A stretch of DNA of 64,000 nt from Staphylococcus equorum. GTDB lineage: Bacteria; Bacillota; Bacilli; Staphylococcales; Staphylococcaceae. Below the pieces are notes generated by a model. The model ran no database searches and was not told the DNA's origin. It saw only the letters and a program-made list of their open reading frames with translations. Below, in pieces: positions 8,467-18,894 of this stretch. The position numbers and the translations under genes are program-made. The DNA is taken from assembly GCF_001747895.1 (NCBI RefSeq), contig NZ_LNNB01000003.1, forward strand, positions 1-64,000. The letters run 5' to 3'. How positions within the stretch are numbered: the first letter of the stretch is position 1; the number at the start of each line of letters is the position of its first letter.

Positions 8467-8493
8467 ATACCCCCTCAGGGTATGTGTTATACT
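8467..8493 (+). promoter_or_regulatory. copB promoter and metal operator
   Basis: The palindrome ATACCCCCTCAGGGTAT (8467-8483) directly abuts a TATACT -10 box (8488-8493). No good -35 box is seen, which fits activation by a MerR-type protein bound in the spacer; a CsoR-type repressor site looks similar and is the main alternative. Confidence 0.7.
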
Positions 8494-8537
8494 AAAATCA
8501 TCTTATTACTAATTCTATAAATATAGGAGGTTTTATT

Positions 8538-10580
8538 ATGGAACATAATGATAAACACCATCTTCATGATGGCTATGAGCATCATGAAGATGAGAAGCAT
8601 GCTAGTCATAATGAACATGCGCATCATCACGGTAATTTTAAAAATAAATTCTTTATTTCTTTAATTTTTGCGATACCTATTATTATTTTATCCCCAATGA
8701 TGGGTGTCACATTGCCATTTCAATTTTCATTTACCGGTTCAGATTGGATTGTATTAATTCTTGCCACAATTTTATTCTTTTACGGAGGCATGCCTTTTTT
8801 AGCAGGTGCTAAAGATGAAATTTCAACTAAAAAACCTGGAATGATGACACTCGTTGCTTTAGGCATTTCAGTCGCATATTTTTATAGTTTATATGCATTT
8901 TACATGAATAATTTTAGTGATTCCTCAACACATACAATGGATTTTTTCTGGGAATTAGCGACTTTAATTTTAATCATGTTATTAGGCCATTGGATTGAAA
9001 TGAACGCAGTAGGTAATGCAGGTAATGCATTGAAAAAAATGGCAGAACTTTTACCTAATACCGCAGTTAAAATTACAGATAATGATCAACGTCATGAAGT
9101 AAAAATTGATAACATCAATATTGATGATATTGTTGAAGTTAAAGCTGGGGAAAGCATACCTACAGATGGCACAATTACTCAGGGTGAGACATCAATTGAT
9201 GAATCATTAGTTACTGGTGAATCAAAGAAAGTTGCTAAAAAGTATAATGATGACGTTATTGGCGGTTCTATCAATGGTTCAGGAACAATACAAGTTAAAG
9301 TTACAGCCACTGGTGCAAATGGCTATCTCTCCCAAGTTATGGGACTTGTTAATCAAGCGCAAAATGATAAATCAAAAGCTGAACTCCTCTCAGATAAAGT
9401 CGCTGGTTACTTATTTTATTTTGCAGTAAGTATTGGACTGATTTCATTTATTGTATGGATGCTTATTCAAAATGATATCGACTTCGCACTTGAAAGACTT
9501 GTTACCGTATTAGTTATTGCTTGTCCTCACGCATTGGGCTTGGCAATTCCATTAGTTACAGCACGCTCTACTTCTATAGGTGCACATAATGGCTTAATCA
9601 TAAAAAACAGAGAATCTGTAGAAATTGCCCAACATATTGATTACGTTATGATGGATAAAACAGGAACACTCACTGAAGGTGATTTTACAGTTAATCACTA
9701 TGAAAGTTTTACGGATGAATTCCATGATGAGATCATATTGAGTCTATTTGCTTCATTAGAAAGTAGTTCTAATCATCCACTTGCTACTGGAATTGTTGAT
9801 TTTACTAAAGGTAAAAACATCTCTTATGCTAATCCTAAAAAAGTTAATAATTTACCTGGTGTAGGATTAGAAGGCACAGTTGATAATAAGATACTCAAAA
9901 TAACGAACGCTTCTTATCTCGATAATAACAATCTTAAGTACAATAAAGAACAATTTACTCATCTTGCTCAACAAGGTAACTCTATTAGTTATTTAATTCA
10001 TAACCAACAAGTTATTGGCATGATTGCACAAGGCGATAAAATTAAAGAAAGCTCAAGGCAAATGGTATCAGACTTATTATCAAGAAACATTACACCAGTG
10101 ATGCTTACTGGCGATAATAAAGAAGTTGCAGAAACCGTTGCTAAAGAATTAGGCATTAATGATGTACATGCACAATTAATGCCCGAAGATAAAGAAAGTA
10201 TAATTAAAACATATCAAAGCAAAGGTAGTAAAATTATGATGGTCGGTGATGGGATCAATGATGCGCCCAGTCTTATAAGAGCAGATATTGGCATGGCGAT
10301 AGGCGCTGGGACAGATGTAGCAGTCGAATCAGGTGATGTCATACTTGTTAAAAGTAATCCATACGATATTATCAAATTCTTGACACTTTCTAAAAACACT
10401 ATGAGAAAAACAATTCAAAATTTATGGTGGGGTGCAGGATATAACGTTGTAGCTGTCCCTCTCGCAGCCGGCATATTAGCTTTTATAGGTTTAATATTAT
10501 CGCCTGCTGTAGGTGCAGTACTCATGTCCTTAAGTACGGTCATCGTAGCAATTAACGCTTTCACGTTAAAGTTGAAATAA
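8538..10580 (+). CDS. copB: Copper-exporting P1B-type ATPase CopB
   Basis: A 680-residue membrane ATPase that pumps copper (or silver) out of the cell. The first 31 residues contain 12 His in place of CxxC metal domains. Then come TGES (226-229, actuator), the transmembrane metal site CPH (329-331, diagnostic of the CopB subgroup), the phosphorylation motif DKTGT (373-377), the SSSNHPLA region and GDGINDAP near the end. Length is normal for CopB. Start follows ATAGGAGG. It is co-transcribed with the lipoprotein gene 19 bp downstream and divergent from the membrane MerR regulator, which probably controls it. Confidence 0.95.
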   Translation: MEHNDKHHLHDGYEHHEDEKHASHNEHAHHHGNFKNKFFISLIFAIPIIILSPMMGVTLPFQFSFTGSDWIVLILATILFFYGGMPFLAGAKDEISTKKPGMMTLVALGISVAYFYSLYAFYMNNFSDSSTHTMDFFWELATLILIMLLGHWIEMNAVGNAGNALKKMAELLPNTAVKITDNDQRHEVKIDNINIDDIVEVKAGESIPTDGTITQGETSIDESLVTGESKKVAKKYNDDVIGGSINGSGTIQVKVTATGANGYLSQVMGLVNQAQNDKSKAELLSDKVAGYLFYFAVSIGLISFIVWMLIQNDIDFALERLVTVLVIACPHALGLAIPLVTARSTSIGAHNGLIIKNRESVEIAQHIDYVMMDKTGTLTEGDFTVNHYESFTDEFHDEIILSLFASLESSSNHPLATGIVDFTKGKNISYANPKKVNNLPGVGLEGTVDNKILKITNASYLDNNNLKYNKEQFTHLAQQGNSISYLIHNQQVIGMIAQGDKIKESSRQMVSDLLSRNITPVMLTGDNKEVAETVAKELGINDVHAQLMPEDKESIIKTYQSKGSKIMMVGDGINDAPSLIRADIGMAIGAGTDVAVESGDVILVKSNPYDIIKFLTLSKNTMRKTIQNLWWGAGYNVVAVPLAAGILAFIGLILSPAVGAVLMSLSTVIVAINAFTLKLK

Positions 10581-10599
10581 CAGATTGGAGTTTTAAAAT

Positions 10600-11145
10600 A
10601 TGTATAAAAAATTAGGATTTATTATATTAACAGCAGGATTAGTATTATCAGCTTGTTCAAATGAAAGCGAAGAAGATAAAGACACCAAAGATCAAAAACA
10701 AGAAGAACATACAGAACACAAAAGTGAAAGTAAAGTACCAGATGATATGAAGCATACAAATGATAGTAAATTTAAACAAGGTGATACAGTCACTATTACA
10801 ACAGGACACATGCCAGGTATGAAAAATGCGGAAGCTACTGTAAAGGGTGCTTATGAGACTTATGCTTATGTCGTAAGTTATATGCCTACAAATGGGGATG
10901 AAAAGGTAAGTAATCATAAATGGGTTGTTAATGAAGAAGTTGCCGATGCCCCTGAAAATGGATTTAAGAAAGGTGATACAGTTAAATTAGAAGCTGACCA
11001 CATGCCTGGTATGAAGGGCGCAGAAGCAAAAATAGATGATGTAAATAAGACAACTGTTTATGTAGTTGATTATAAATCAACTGAAAATGACAAGATGGTG
11101 AAAAATCATAAATGGATGACAAGTGACGAGCTAAAATCACGCTAA
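10600..11145 (+). CDS. copL: CopL/YdhK-like copper-binding lipoprotein with two DUF1541 repeats
   Basis: A 181-residue lipoprotein. The signal peptide ends in the lipobox VLSAC (Cys19), followed by an acidic, His-rich linker (20-55). Two copies of the DUF1541 domain follow (about 57-115 and 121-180), each with FK(Q/K)GDTV, HMPGMK and NHKW. The His and Met pattern HMPGM suits Cu(I)/Cu(II) binding on the outer face of the membrane. CopL of the S. aureus ACME copper locus is the nearest known example. Placed directly after copB in the same operon, it would bind copper outside the cell. The symbol rests on domain make-up and context. Confidence 0.8.
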   Translation: MYKKLGFIILTAGLVLSACSNESEEDKDTKDQKQEEHTEHKSESKVPDDMKHTNDSKFKQGDTVTITTGHMPGMKNAEATVKGAYETYAYVVSYMPTNGDEKVSNHKWVVNEEVADAPENGFKKGDTVKLEADHMPGMKGAEAKIDDVNKTTVYVVDYKSTENDKMVKNHKWMTSDELKSR

Positions 11146-11327
11146 ATTAAATTATCATTTTAGACTTTTTAAAATATAACCGTATTTTGCATTCCTATTA
11201 CTCTCGATTGATATTCTATAATCTCTTTTTTCATTATAAAACTCAGAAACTATTGCGAGAATTCTAATAGAATCACCTATGTTCTATATAAATAATACAC
11301 ATTAAACACTTTTTTAATAAAAAAATA

Positions 11328-11375
11328 AACCCGTCAATATCATCAAAATTACTCAATGATATTGACAGGTTTTTT
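11328..11375. terminator. Bidirectional terminator between copL and the acyl-CoA ligase gene
   Basis: AACCCGTCAATATCAT pairs with ATGATATTGACAGGTT, with TTTTTT to the right and A-rich sequence to the left, so it serves both convergent genes. Confidence 0.85.
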
Positions 11376-11404
11376 GTGTACTAAGCATTTTTAAGATTAA
11401 TCAA

Positions 11405-12982
11405 TTATGATTGTTTCTTTTTTTCAGCGTCTCTTAATTCGATACGTCTAATTTTACCTGAGTTGGTCTTAGGTAAGTCTTCGACAAACTCGATGGCTCT
11501 TGGATATTTATACGGCGCAACATCGTGTTTGACGTAGTTTTGTAATTCTTTGATTGTGTCTTCATTACCAGTTACGTCATCTTGTAAAATAATAAATGCT
11601 TTAACGATGTTCCCTCTAATTTCATGTGGGCTCGCAACAACAGCACATTCTTTTACGTAAGGATGTTTCGTAAGTGAATCTTCAACTTCGAACGGCCCTA
11701 TTGTATAGCCAGAACTAATAATGATGTCATCTTTACGACCTTCAAACCAGAAATAACCATCTTCGTCTATTTTAGCTAAATCACCCGTCATAAAGTAGTC
11801 ACCATTTTGTGGTTCTGCTGTGCGTTCTGGGTCTTTATAATAACCTTTGAACAATGCAGGTAAGTCTAACGGCACTGCGATATTACCTACTTCGCCTACT
11901 TCAGATAGTTCGCCATCATCATTAATGACAGTTACATGACTACCAGGGATTGCTTTACCCATTGAACCAGGACGGCTCTCTGTATCTTTTAAAAATCCAA
12001 TCAACAATGTACTTTCTGTTTGGCCATAACCATCTCTTACTGTAAGATCAAAGTTTTCTTGGAATTTTTCAACGACTTCTCTATTTAATGGTTCGCCTGC
12101 AGACACTGCACTATGCAAATGTTCCAAATTATAATCTGTTAAATTAGAAAGTTTTGCCATCAAGCGATACTCAGTCGGTGTACAACAAAGCGCATTAATT
12201 TTATTATCTTGTAATAATTGTAAATATTTTTCCGCATCAAATCTTCCATTATATACAAAGGCAGTTGCACCTGATCCCATAATTGATAATAACGGGCTCC
12301 ATACCCATTTTTGCCAACCTGGTGCAGCAGTTGCCCAAACAACATCGTCTTCTTTAATACTCAACCAATGTTTCGGTGCCATCTGCATATGTGCATAGCC
12401 CCAACCATGTGAATGGACAACAGCTTTAGGATTACCAGTTGTGCCAGACGTATAAGATAATAAAGCAATATCTTCACGAGAAGTTTCAACAATGTCTAAT
12501 TGATCCGTTGAATTTGCTTTTTCATCTTCAACTGACATCCAACCATCTTCTTGACCGCCAACAATAAACTTAGTTAGTGTGTCGTATTCTTTGACTGCTT
12601 TAAACTCATCAAGCGCATCTGAAATAACTACAATTCCTTTTACTTCACCATGCGTGATTCTGTATTGTAAGTCTTTCGTACGTAACATTTCAGAACTAGG
12701 AATAATAATGATACCTAATTTTAAGGCAGCAAGATAAATCTCATATGTTTCAATGCAACGTGGCATCATGATGAGAACTTTGTCACCTTTTTTTAAACCA
12801 TATTTTAAAAACATATTACCCACTTTATTCGCATTTTTGATAAGGTTGGTATATGTAATTTCTCTATTTTCTCCTGTTTCATTTTCAAATATTACAGCTT
12901 TTTTAGATTGATCTGCTGTAAATTTTTCGATTTCGCTCACTATGTTATAAGTTTCTGGAGCGATTAAATCTTGTTTATTCAT
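11405..12982 (-). CDS. Acyl-CoA synthetase (short/medium or branched-chain type)
   Basis: A 525-residue ANL-superfamily enzyme that activates a carboxylic acid to acyl-AMP and then acyl-CoA. Motifs: YTSGTTGNPKAVVHSHG (177-193, ATP loop), GYGQTES (near 317), TGDLAKIDEDGYFWFEGR (near 400) and the catalytic Lys in KTNSGKIRR near the C-terminus. Residue patterns fit the acetyl/medium-chain group and resemble the S. aureus methylbutyryl-CoA ligase MbcS, but the substrate cannot be read from sequence. It is a single-gene unit with GGAGAG before its ATG. Confidence 0.85.
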   Translation of the reverse strand: MNKQDLIAPETYNIVSEIEKFTADQSKKAVIFENETGENREITYTNLIKNANKVGNMFLKYGLKKGDKVLIMMPRCIETYEIYLAALKLGIIIIPSSEMLRTKDLQYRITHGEVKGIVVISDALDEFKAVKEYDTLTKFIVGGQEDGWMSVEDEKANSTDQLDIVETSREDIALLSYTSGTTGNPKAVVHSHGWGYAHMQMAPKHWLSIKEDDVVWATAAPGWQKWVWSPLLSIMGSGATAFVYNGRFDAEKYLQLLQDNKINALCCTPTEYRLMAKLSNLTDYNLEHLHSAVSAGEPLNREVVEKFQENFDLTVRDGYGQTESTLLIGFLKDTESRPGSMGKAIPGSHVTVINDDGELSEVGEVGNIAVPLDLPALFKGYYKDPERTAEPQNGDYFMTGDLAKIDEDGYFWFEGRKDDIIISSGYTIGPFEVEDSLTKHPYVKECAVVASPHEIRGNIVKAFIILQDDVTGNEDTIKELQNYVKHDVAPYKYPRAIEFVEDLPKTNSGKIRRIELRDAEKKKQS

Positions 12983-13589
12983 TATTTACTCTCCTTTTAT
13001 TCGAACATCTATAATCTGTACAATTGTACTTTAAATGTATAGATTACTGATTACTTATCCAAATACTTTCCAATAATTTAATGACAATTTTAAACTTATT
13101 ACATGTAAATAGATACGATTATGGCTTAAATGATTTATCCATTTATTTATTATAGCAAAAGTGACCCATATATAGATATATTTTAAATTCAGAATAATTA
13201 AAATATATCTGCAATATCATTTTTTTACATACTTGTTAATTCTTAAAAAACAGCTCTACCAAGTACTTTATCAAGTTCTAAAAGTGAGCTAAATAATTTA
13301 TGTTAACTCTGAGTTTTTCATTTTCATTTAAATTTCCCTTCATATAACTAGAGTTTATTTTGACATTCGCTATAATAAAAGTGTAGTATTTCATACGTAG
13401 CATTATAAATGTGTAAATCACTACGAAAATTATACGCACCATTTCAAAAATAATTAAACAGATTGAGAAATGGTCCCTGTTCATCAATTATTGGATATAT
13501 TATTTATTTTTAAGCTTAATCACTAGATTGAAAATGAGCTTAGTGTTAAACTGTTTAGATGTGCAATTTTTATGAAAGAAGTGAGTCTA
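12983..13589. other. AT-rich intergenic region without a supported gene
   Basis: About 600 bp. It contains the motif AAAACAGCTCT (13248-13258), also seen at about 4622 and 49465, and a dyad CACTA/TAGTG at 13521-13545 upstream of the MFS gene that may bind a regulator. A 69-codon minus-strand reading frame has no good ribosome site and is not accepted. Confidence 0.4.
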
Positions 13590-14993
13590 TTGACTGAAAC
13601 AGGAGCATTCCATGTAGAAAAAAGAATCCCCTTATTTATCGTATTATTATCAGGGGCCTTTATTACAATTTTAAACCAAACGTTACTTGGTACAGCTTTA
13701 CCCCCAATTATGAATGACCTACAAGTATCTGAAAGTACGGTACAGTGGTTACAATCTATATTTATGTTAGTAAACGGTATTATGATACCTATTACAGCAT
13801 TTTTAATTCAACGTTATACATCAAGGCAGTTATTCTTAACCGCCATGAGCATTTTTGCAGTAGGTACCTTAATCTGTGCTGTCGGACTAGATTTTTCAAT
13901 GTTATTAATCGGACGTGTCTTACAAGCAGCAGGTGCAGGTATTATGATGCCATTAATGCAAACAATCTTATTCTTACTTTTCCCTGTAGAAAAACGTGGT
14001 ACGGCAATGGGCTTATTCGGATTAGTCATCGCATTCGCACCAGCAATTGGACCTACGTTATCAGGCGTTTTAGTAGAGCATCTCTCATGGAGAAGTGTCT
14101 TCTACGTCGTATTCCCAATCGCAGTTGTTATCATCGTTGCTTCAATTTTCCTATTGAAAAACGTTACAGAAACTTCAAATCCAAAACTAGATATCGCATC
14201 AGTCATTCTATCTACACTAGGTTTTGGTGGACTCTTATATGGTTTCAGTTCTGTTGGAGAAGCAGGATGGGGCAGCGTACAATTTATCTTACCACTTATC
14301 GTTGGTATCGTTTCATTGGTTATATTCATTCGTCGCCAGTTGAAACTCAAAGAACCTATGCTTGAATTTAGAGTGTTTAGTTATCGTATTTACACTTTAG
14401 GTACAGCATTAAGTATGTTCGTATTTGGTGTACTAATCGCATCAAATATTATCTTACCGTTGTATATGCAAAATATGCTAGGTTTCTCTGCATTAGAATC
14501 TGGTTTAGTATTATTACCAGGTGCAATTGTTATGGGTATTATGAACCCTATTACAGGTCGTTTATTTGATAAATATGGCGGCAAATGGCTCGCTCGTATT
14601 GGCTTGCTTGTCTTAGTTGCTTCAACAATACCATTTACAATGCTTACAGCGCATACAAGCTTTAATTACCTTGCCACGGCTAACGCAGTGCGTATGGTAT
14701 CACTTGCAATGGTTATGATGCCTATGACAACACTAGCGATTAACCAATTACCGAACAGCCTCATTGCTCATGGTACTGCCATGAACAATACATTTAGACA
14801 AATGGCCGGCGCAATCGGTACAGCATTATTTATTACATTAATGTCTGTTTCAGCCATCCCTAGTGAAGGTATGGAAGGTATGATTCATGGTGTGAACGTA
14901 ACATTTATGGTTGCTACTGGTATATCAGTCATCGCACTATTGTTATCAGCAAAACTTACAGATGAAACAAAACCATCTCGCAGAACATTGTAA
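13590..14993 (+). CDS. MFS multidrug efflux transporter, DHA2 (14-helix) type
   Basis: A membrane protein of about 467 residues with roughly 14 hydrophobic segments. The antiporter motif C is clear (GLVIAFAPAIGPTLSGVLVEH), as is GRVLQAAGAGIMMPL before it, typical of proton-driven drug exporters of the EmrB/LmrB kind. The TTG at 13590 is chosen since AAAGAAGTGA precedes it by 5 bases; an ATG at 13572 lacks a ribosome site. No neighbour shares its operon. The substrate is unknown. Confidence 0.85.
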   Translation: MTETGAFHVEKRIPLFIVLLSGAFITILNQTLLGTALPPIMNDLQVSESTVQWLQSIFMLVNGIMIPITAFLIQRYTSRQLFLTAMSIFAVGTLICAVGLDFSMLLIGRVLQAAGAGIMMPLMQTILFLLFPVEKRGTAMGLFGLVIAFAPAIGPTLSGVLVEHLSWRSVFYVVFPIAVVIIVASIFLLKNVTETSNPKLDIASVILSTLGFGGLLYGFSSVGEAGWGSVQFILPLIVGIVSLVIFIRRQLKLKEPMLEFRVFSYRIYTLGTALSMFVFGVLIASNIILPLYMQNMLGFSALESGLVLLPGAIVMGIMNPITGRLFDKYGGKWLARIGLLVLVASTIPFTMLTAHTSFNYLATANAVRMVSLAMVMMPMTTLAINQLPNSLIAHGTAMNNTFRQMAGAIGTALFITLMSVSAIPSEGMEGMIHGVNVTFMVATGISVIALLLSAKLTDETKPSRRTL

Positions 14994-15029
14994 TTAATCA
15001 TCTAATGAAAAAGTTCATTAGTATAAACA

Positions 15030-15082
15030 AAAACACTTTCGTTACATTCATTTAAGTATGAATGTTTTCGAAAGTGTTTTTT
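15030..15082. terminator. Terminator after the DHA2 transporter gene
   Basis: A long interrupted stem (AAAACACTTTCG..CGAAAGTGTTTT with an inner ACATTCAT/ATGAATGT pair) ending in T residues. It lies between convergent genes and can act both ways. Confidence 0.8.
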
Positions 15083-15122
15083 ATGTTTTAATCTATTAAC
15101 TTCGGTTGATATATCTGCTTTG

Positions 15123-15608
15123 TTAACTGCTCGCTTTTTTAGCGTGTAGTGTTTTCATTGCAAATCTCGCTATCGGTTGAGCTATGAGTAGTTCAATCCA
15201 AAATGCAATAAAAAAGTTACGAGGCCAATTATAAAAGAATGTTTCAAAAACCTCTAAATTTACTGTTCCAGTTCCAATCCATGTACCAATGATTGTTAAT
15301 AATATGGATAAAATAGTTACATTAAATAAAATATTGAATAAAATTTGAGCATTAAAACTATCATCTTTGCTAGCAAATTTTGCTACGAGTTTTCCTACGA
15401 GTGGATTAGCAACAAAGATTACAAGTATAACAACAGCTATCCATATAAATGGTAGTTTTGTTAAAGTCATAAGATAGTTATCTAAACTAAAACCAAACTG
15501 GAATCCCATAACTAATGGACCTATCGTGTTTACTGAAATAATAGAAATAATGGCAACAAATAACATAGCTTCCCTACCATTTTGAGGTAACCTTGGTTCT
15601 AAATACAT
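15123..15608 (-). CDS. DUF2798 integral membrane protein
   Basis: A 161-residue protein with four hydrophobic helices arranged as two similar halves, each ending in a pattern like NPLVGKLVAK or AQPIARFAM; this duplicated shape is that of DUF2798. No function is known for the family. RBS AAGGAG precedes the start. It is transcribed alone, toward the DHA2 transporter terminator. Confidence 0.75.
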   Translation of the reverse strand: MYLEPRLPQNGREAMLFVAIISIISVNTIGPLVMGFQFGFSLDNYLMTLTKLPFIWIAVVILVIFVANPLVGKLVAKFASKDDSFNAQILFNILFNVTILSILLTIIGTWIGTGTVNLEVFETFFYNWPRNFFIAFWIELLIAQPIARFAMKTLHAKKASS

Positions 15609-15782
15609 ATTTTGATCGTCTCCTTATTGAAATTCAGGTTGTAGACGTATCAATCGACATATATTTTTGATTAATGAAATTAATCAATATCTCTACTTAC
15701 CAACTACTCTATAATACCAATTGTCTCAATTGACTTCAAAGGTATAATTGGATTTTCACATTACTTTTTATATTTTTAAAGA

Positions 15783-16979
15783 TTAATCTGTAGCAGAAAG
15801 TCTGTTAATTGCAATTTCACCCACTGCTTTTGCTGCAACTAATAATGCATCTTCATTCACTTCAAACTTAGGATGATGATTCATATATGGTGCTTCAATA
15901 TCTTCTGGTTTACAGCCAACGATGAAAAAAGAACCTGGTATTTCTTTTAAATAATAGGCAAAATCTTCAGAACCTGAAACTGACGGTATTTCTACAAGAT
16001 GTTCAAAATAGTCACCCTTACTTGCTGTTAGAATATCTACTACTTGTTCTGTTTGTTCGGGATGATTGTACAGCACAGGATAACCAAATTGGTAATCTAA
16101 ATCATACGTAATATCAAAACCAACGGCTACGCTTTTTGCGACTTTCTCAATCTCTTCATACATAAATTGCTCTAAGTCATCGTTAAGATAACGCGCTGTT
16201 CCCTTGATTGTTACTTTGTCTTGTATAACATTGGCTCCACCAGGTGCATCAAACGCGCCAACAGTAATCACGCCCATTTCCGAAGGATCGATACGTCTAG
16301 ACACTATTGTTTGGAGGGTGTTTACAAAATTGGTTCCTGCAATCAAAGCATCGTGTGTTTTATGAGGACTCGCAGCATGACCACCTAAACCATTAATCGT
16401 TAAAGTAAATGTAGAACTGCCAGCGAAAGCATTGCCCTTATTATATCCAATCACTTCTGTACCAGCGACGGGTACTACATGGATACCATATATTTCATCT
16501 AGATCATTTAATGCACCTGATTCCATCACTTGTTGTGCACCACCTGGAGGCATTTCTTCAGCATGTTGATGAATAATTTTAACTGTACCTGAAAGTTCCT
16601 CTTTCATTTCAATTAATGCGTCTGCTAGTCCTAACAAATACGCGGTATGTGCATCATGGCCACACGCATGCATTACCCCTTCATTTGTTGACTTAAAGGG
16701 TACATCTATCTCTTCTTGTATCGGCAATGCATCAAAATCAGCGCGTAATCCTATTGTTTTGCCAGGTTGTTGCCCTTTGATTTCTACAATAATTGCGTTA
16801 CTACCTAGAACAGGTTGCGTAACTGTCACATCTTTACCTTTGTAAAAATCTTTAATATATTGTGCTGTAGCATCCTCTTGAAATGACAACTCTGGATGTT
16901 GATGTAAATAACGACGATGCTGAATCATTTCAGATTCCTTATCTTCTAACTTTTTAAATAATATCTCTTTTGTATTCAT
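15783..16979 (-). CDS. M20 family amidohydrolase (N-acyl amino acid deacylase type)
   Basis: A 398-residue zinc peptidase-like enzyme of the M20D group (hippuricase, aminoacylase and N-acetyl-diaminopimelate deacetylase relatives). Metal-site motifs: HACGHDAHT (104-112), HQHAEEMPPGG (137-147), a His in GIHVVP, and the dimerisation-domain sequence GGHAASPH. The substrate (an N-acyl amino acid or indole conjugate) is not decided by sequence. It is monocistronic. Confidence 0.85.
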   Translation of the reverse strand: MNTKEILFKKLEDKESEMIQHRRYLHQHPELSFQEDATAQYIKDFYKGKDVTVTQPVLGSNAIIVEIKGQQPGKTIGLRADFDALPIQEEIDVPFKSTNEGVMHACGHDAHTAYLLGLADALIEMKEELSGTVKIIHQHAEEMPPGGAQQVMESGALNDLDEIYGIHVVPVAGTEVIGYNKGNAFAGSSTFTLTINGLGGHAASPHKTHDALIAGTNFVNTLQTIVSRRIDPSEMGVITVGAFDAPGGANVIQDKVTIKGTARYLNDDLEQFMYEEIEKVAKSVAVGFDITYDLDYQFGYPVLYNHPEQTEQVVDILTASKGDYFEHLVEIPSVSGSEDFAYYLKEIPGSFFIVGCKPEDIEAPYMNHHPKFEVNEDALLVAAKAVGEIAINRLSATD

Positions 16980-17136
16980 AAAGATTCACTTCTTTCAATT
17001 TGTTTGTAAATAATTTAACCATTTTAAAAGTTTAAATCTTAAAGAAGATTAATACAAAAATAAATTACTATTTTATGGAATATTACATTTTTAATTATTT
17101 AATGAAGTGACATTGATTCGTTTCATTACGATATTT

Positions 17137-18318
17137 TTATAGTATACCTACTTGTGCTTCTGTCTCATTTTTATAAACGATATACATCATAATACTAGCG
17201 ATCATCACCATAGCGAAACCAAAATATGGTGTCATTGCAAGTGAAAAATGATTGAGCACATATCCTCCGATGACTGCTCCCAATGTGATACCGATATTGA
17301 AAGCAGCAATGTTTAAACTAGAAGCAAAGTTAGTCGTTGCCTTATTTTTTCGTTCTGCAAAAAGTACCACAATCAATTGCAGTCCCGGAACATTCATAAA
17401 TGCGAACAAACCCATCAGAAGTATGGCTATGGTACCTAAGAAATAATGTGTCACAGTTAAGCCTAGAAGTAATAAAACTATCGCTTGAATTAAGAATATC
17501 CATATAAGTACTTTTGTTGGCTTATTGTTTGTCAGTTTCCCACCAAGTGTATTGCCAATAGCAACCATTACACCATACATCACTAGCAGTATCACCACCG
17601 CTTCGTCGCTATAATTCAAAATATCTGTAAGAATACTAGTCAAGTATGTGTAGACTACAAAAGTGCCGCCGTAACCGAGTGCAGTAATCAAATAAACCAT
17701 CATTAATGATTTGTTTTTAAACACTTTTAATTGTTCCTTTATCGATGCCTGAGCATATTCTTCCAAATTACTTGGTACTGCTAATATATTAATGATTAAA
17801 CTAATCAATCCAATCATAGCAATTGTAATAAACGATGCTTCCCAACCAAAGTGCTGACCAATCCATGTTCCTAATGGTACGCCTGTAATTGTAGCAACGG
17901 TTAAACCTGTAAACATCATCGCAATCGCGCTTGCACGCTTATCAGGCGTTACCAAATCACTTGCGATTGCTGTAGCGATAGACATAAACACGCCGTGCAT
18001 CAATGCCGATAGTACACGCATAGCTAACAACATACTAAACGTGGTCGCAAAGGCAGCAAGTGAATTCGCAATAATGAAAATAAGCATAATGACTAATAGT
18101 AAATGCTTCCATTTTATTTTATTTGTCATTGGTGTTAGTAAAGGCGCTCCTATTGTTACCCCCACAGCGTACAAAGATACAGTTAATCCTGCTAATGAAA
18201 TCGTAGTATCAAAATCATCTTTAATGAGTGGTAAGAGACCTACACTAATAAATTCAGTCATTCCAATTGCAAAGGCAGACATTGCTAACGCTAATATAGC
18301 GAATTTGTTTTTTCTCAT
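17137..18318 (-). CDS. MFS transporter, DHA1/AraJ-like efflux pump
   Basis: A 393-residue protein with 12 predicted helices. The opening GMTEFISVGLLPLI and the loop with RVLSALMHGVFMS are typical of the AraJ/SotB/YdhP group of sugar or drug exporters. It is divergent from an HxlR regulator with a palindrome in the shared promoter region, so that regulator very likely controls it. Start follows AAGGAG. Confidence 0.85.
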   Translation of the reverse strand: MRKNKFAILALAMSAFAIGMTEFISVGLLPLIKDDFDTTISLAGLTVSLYAVGVTIGAPLLTPMTNKIKWKHLLLVIMLIFIIANSLAAFATTFSMLLAMRVLSALMHGVFMSIATAIASDLVTPDKRASAIAMMFTGLTVATITGVPLGTWIGQHFGWEASFITIAMIGLISLIINILAVPSNLEEYAQASIKEQLKVFKNKSLMMVYLITALGYGGTFVVYTYLTSILTDILNYSDEAVVILLVMYGVMVAIGNTLGGKLTNNKPTKVLIWIFLIQAIVLLLLGLTVTHYFLGTIAILLMGLFAFMNVPGLQLIVVLFAERKNKATTNFASSLNIAAFNIGITLGAVIGGYVLNHFSLAMTPYFGFAMVMIASIMMYIVYKNETEAQVGIL

Positions 18319-18403
18319 AATGTTTTTTGACTCCTTCTTGTTTTATGTATGTGTTAATATAAACTACACATATCAAAAGCGGAAGTACGCACTTTAAAGT
18401 ACT

Positions 18404-18425
18404 ATAGGTACCTTTGAGTACCTAT
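18404..18425. promoter_or_regulatory. Putative HxlR operator
   Basis: ATAGGTAC and GTACCTAT form a perfect 8-bp inverted repeat with a 6-base spacer, 14 bp before the HxlR start. Extra GTAC copies lie at 18384 and 18399. It is suitably placed for autoregulation and control of the divergent MFS gene. Confidence 0.6.
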
Positions 18426-18439
18426 CAGGAGGTAATTAA

Positions 18440-18820
18440 ATGAGCAAATCTTATAATATCGGCGTCGAAGCAACCATTGATGTCATCGGTGGAAAATGGA
18501 AACCTGTCATCTTATGTCATTTACAAAACAACGGGTTGATGCGTACATCTGCATTAAAACGTGCCATTCCAACGATTACTCAAAAAATGTTAACACAGCA
18601 ATTACGCGAACTAGAAAAAGACGGTATTATCAACCGTATCGTATATGATCAAATCCCCCCTAAAGTTGAATACGAATTATCAAATTATGGTCAAACACTA
18701 GGAGATTTACTTTCTTCACTTTGTTATTGGGGAGAGTTCCATATTGAAAAAATGCATCAACAAGGGGAAACAGTATCATTAGCACAACAAGATTTTGTCG
18801 ATATACCCAAACCGAGTTAA
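18440..18820 (+). CDS. HxlR-family transcriptional regulator
   Basis: A 126-residue winged-helix protein with the family opening GVEATIDVIGGKWKPVILCHL and the recognition region TSALKRAIPTITQKMLTQQLRELEKDG. HxlR proteins often sense reactive electrophiles or aldehydes and control a divergent gene, here the DHA1 transporter. AGGAGG precedes the ATG. Confidence 0.9.
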   Translation: MSKSYNIGVEATIDVIGGKWKPVILCHLQNNGLMRTSALKRAIPTITQKMLTQQLRELEKDGIINRIVYDQIPPKVEYELSNYGQTLGDLLSSLCYWGEFHIEKMHQQGETVSLAQQDFVDIPKPS

Positions 18821-18825
18821 TAACA

Positions 18826-18863
18826 AAAACGCCCTATTCTATAACTTTAGAATAGGGCGTTTT
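18826..18863. terminator. Strong terminator between HxlR gene and iron ABC operon
   Basis: AAACGCCCTATTCTA pairs with TAGAATAGGGCGTTT, perfect and GC-rich for this genome, with T residues on the right. Confidence 0.9.
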
Positions 18864-18894
18864 GTATACCAAATTGTTATGATTATTTCTGTTC

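Noticed and set aside
8467-8483. CsoR operator for copB
   Set aside because: Possible, but the same half-site occurs in the MerR-gene promoter, so the adjacent MerR protein is the simpler regulator; not excluded.
13278-13487. 69-codon minus-strand reading frame
   Set aside because: No convincing ribosome site, low-complexity hydrophobic content in AT-rich intergenic DNA, no family resemblance.
13745-14365. 206-codon reading frame inside the DHA2 transporter
   Set aside because: Out-of-frame shadow of a well-supported gene; Arg/Cys-rich composition unlike a real protein.
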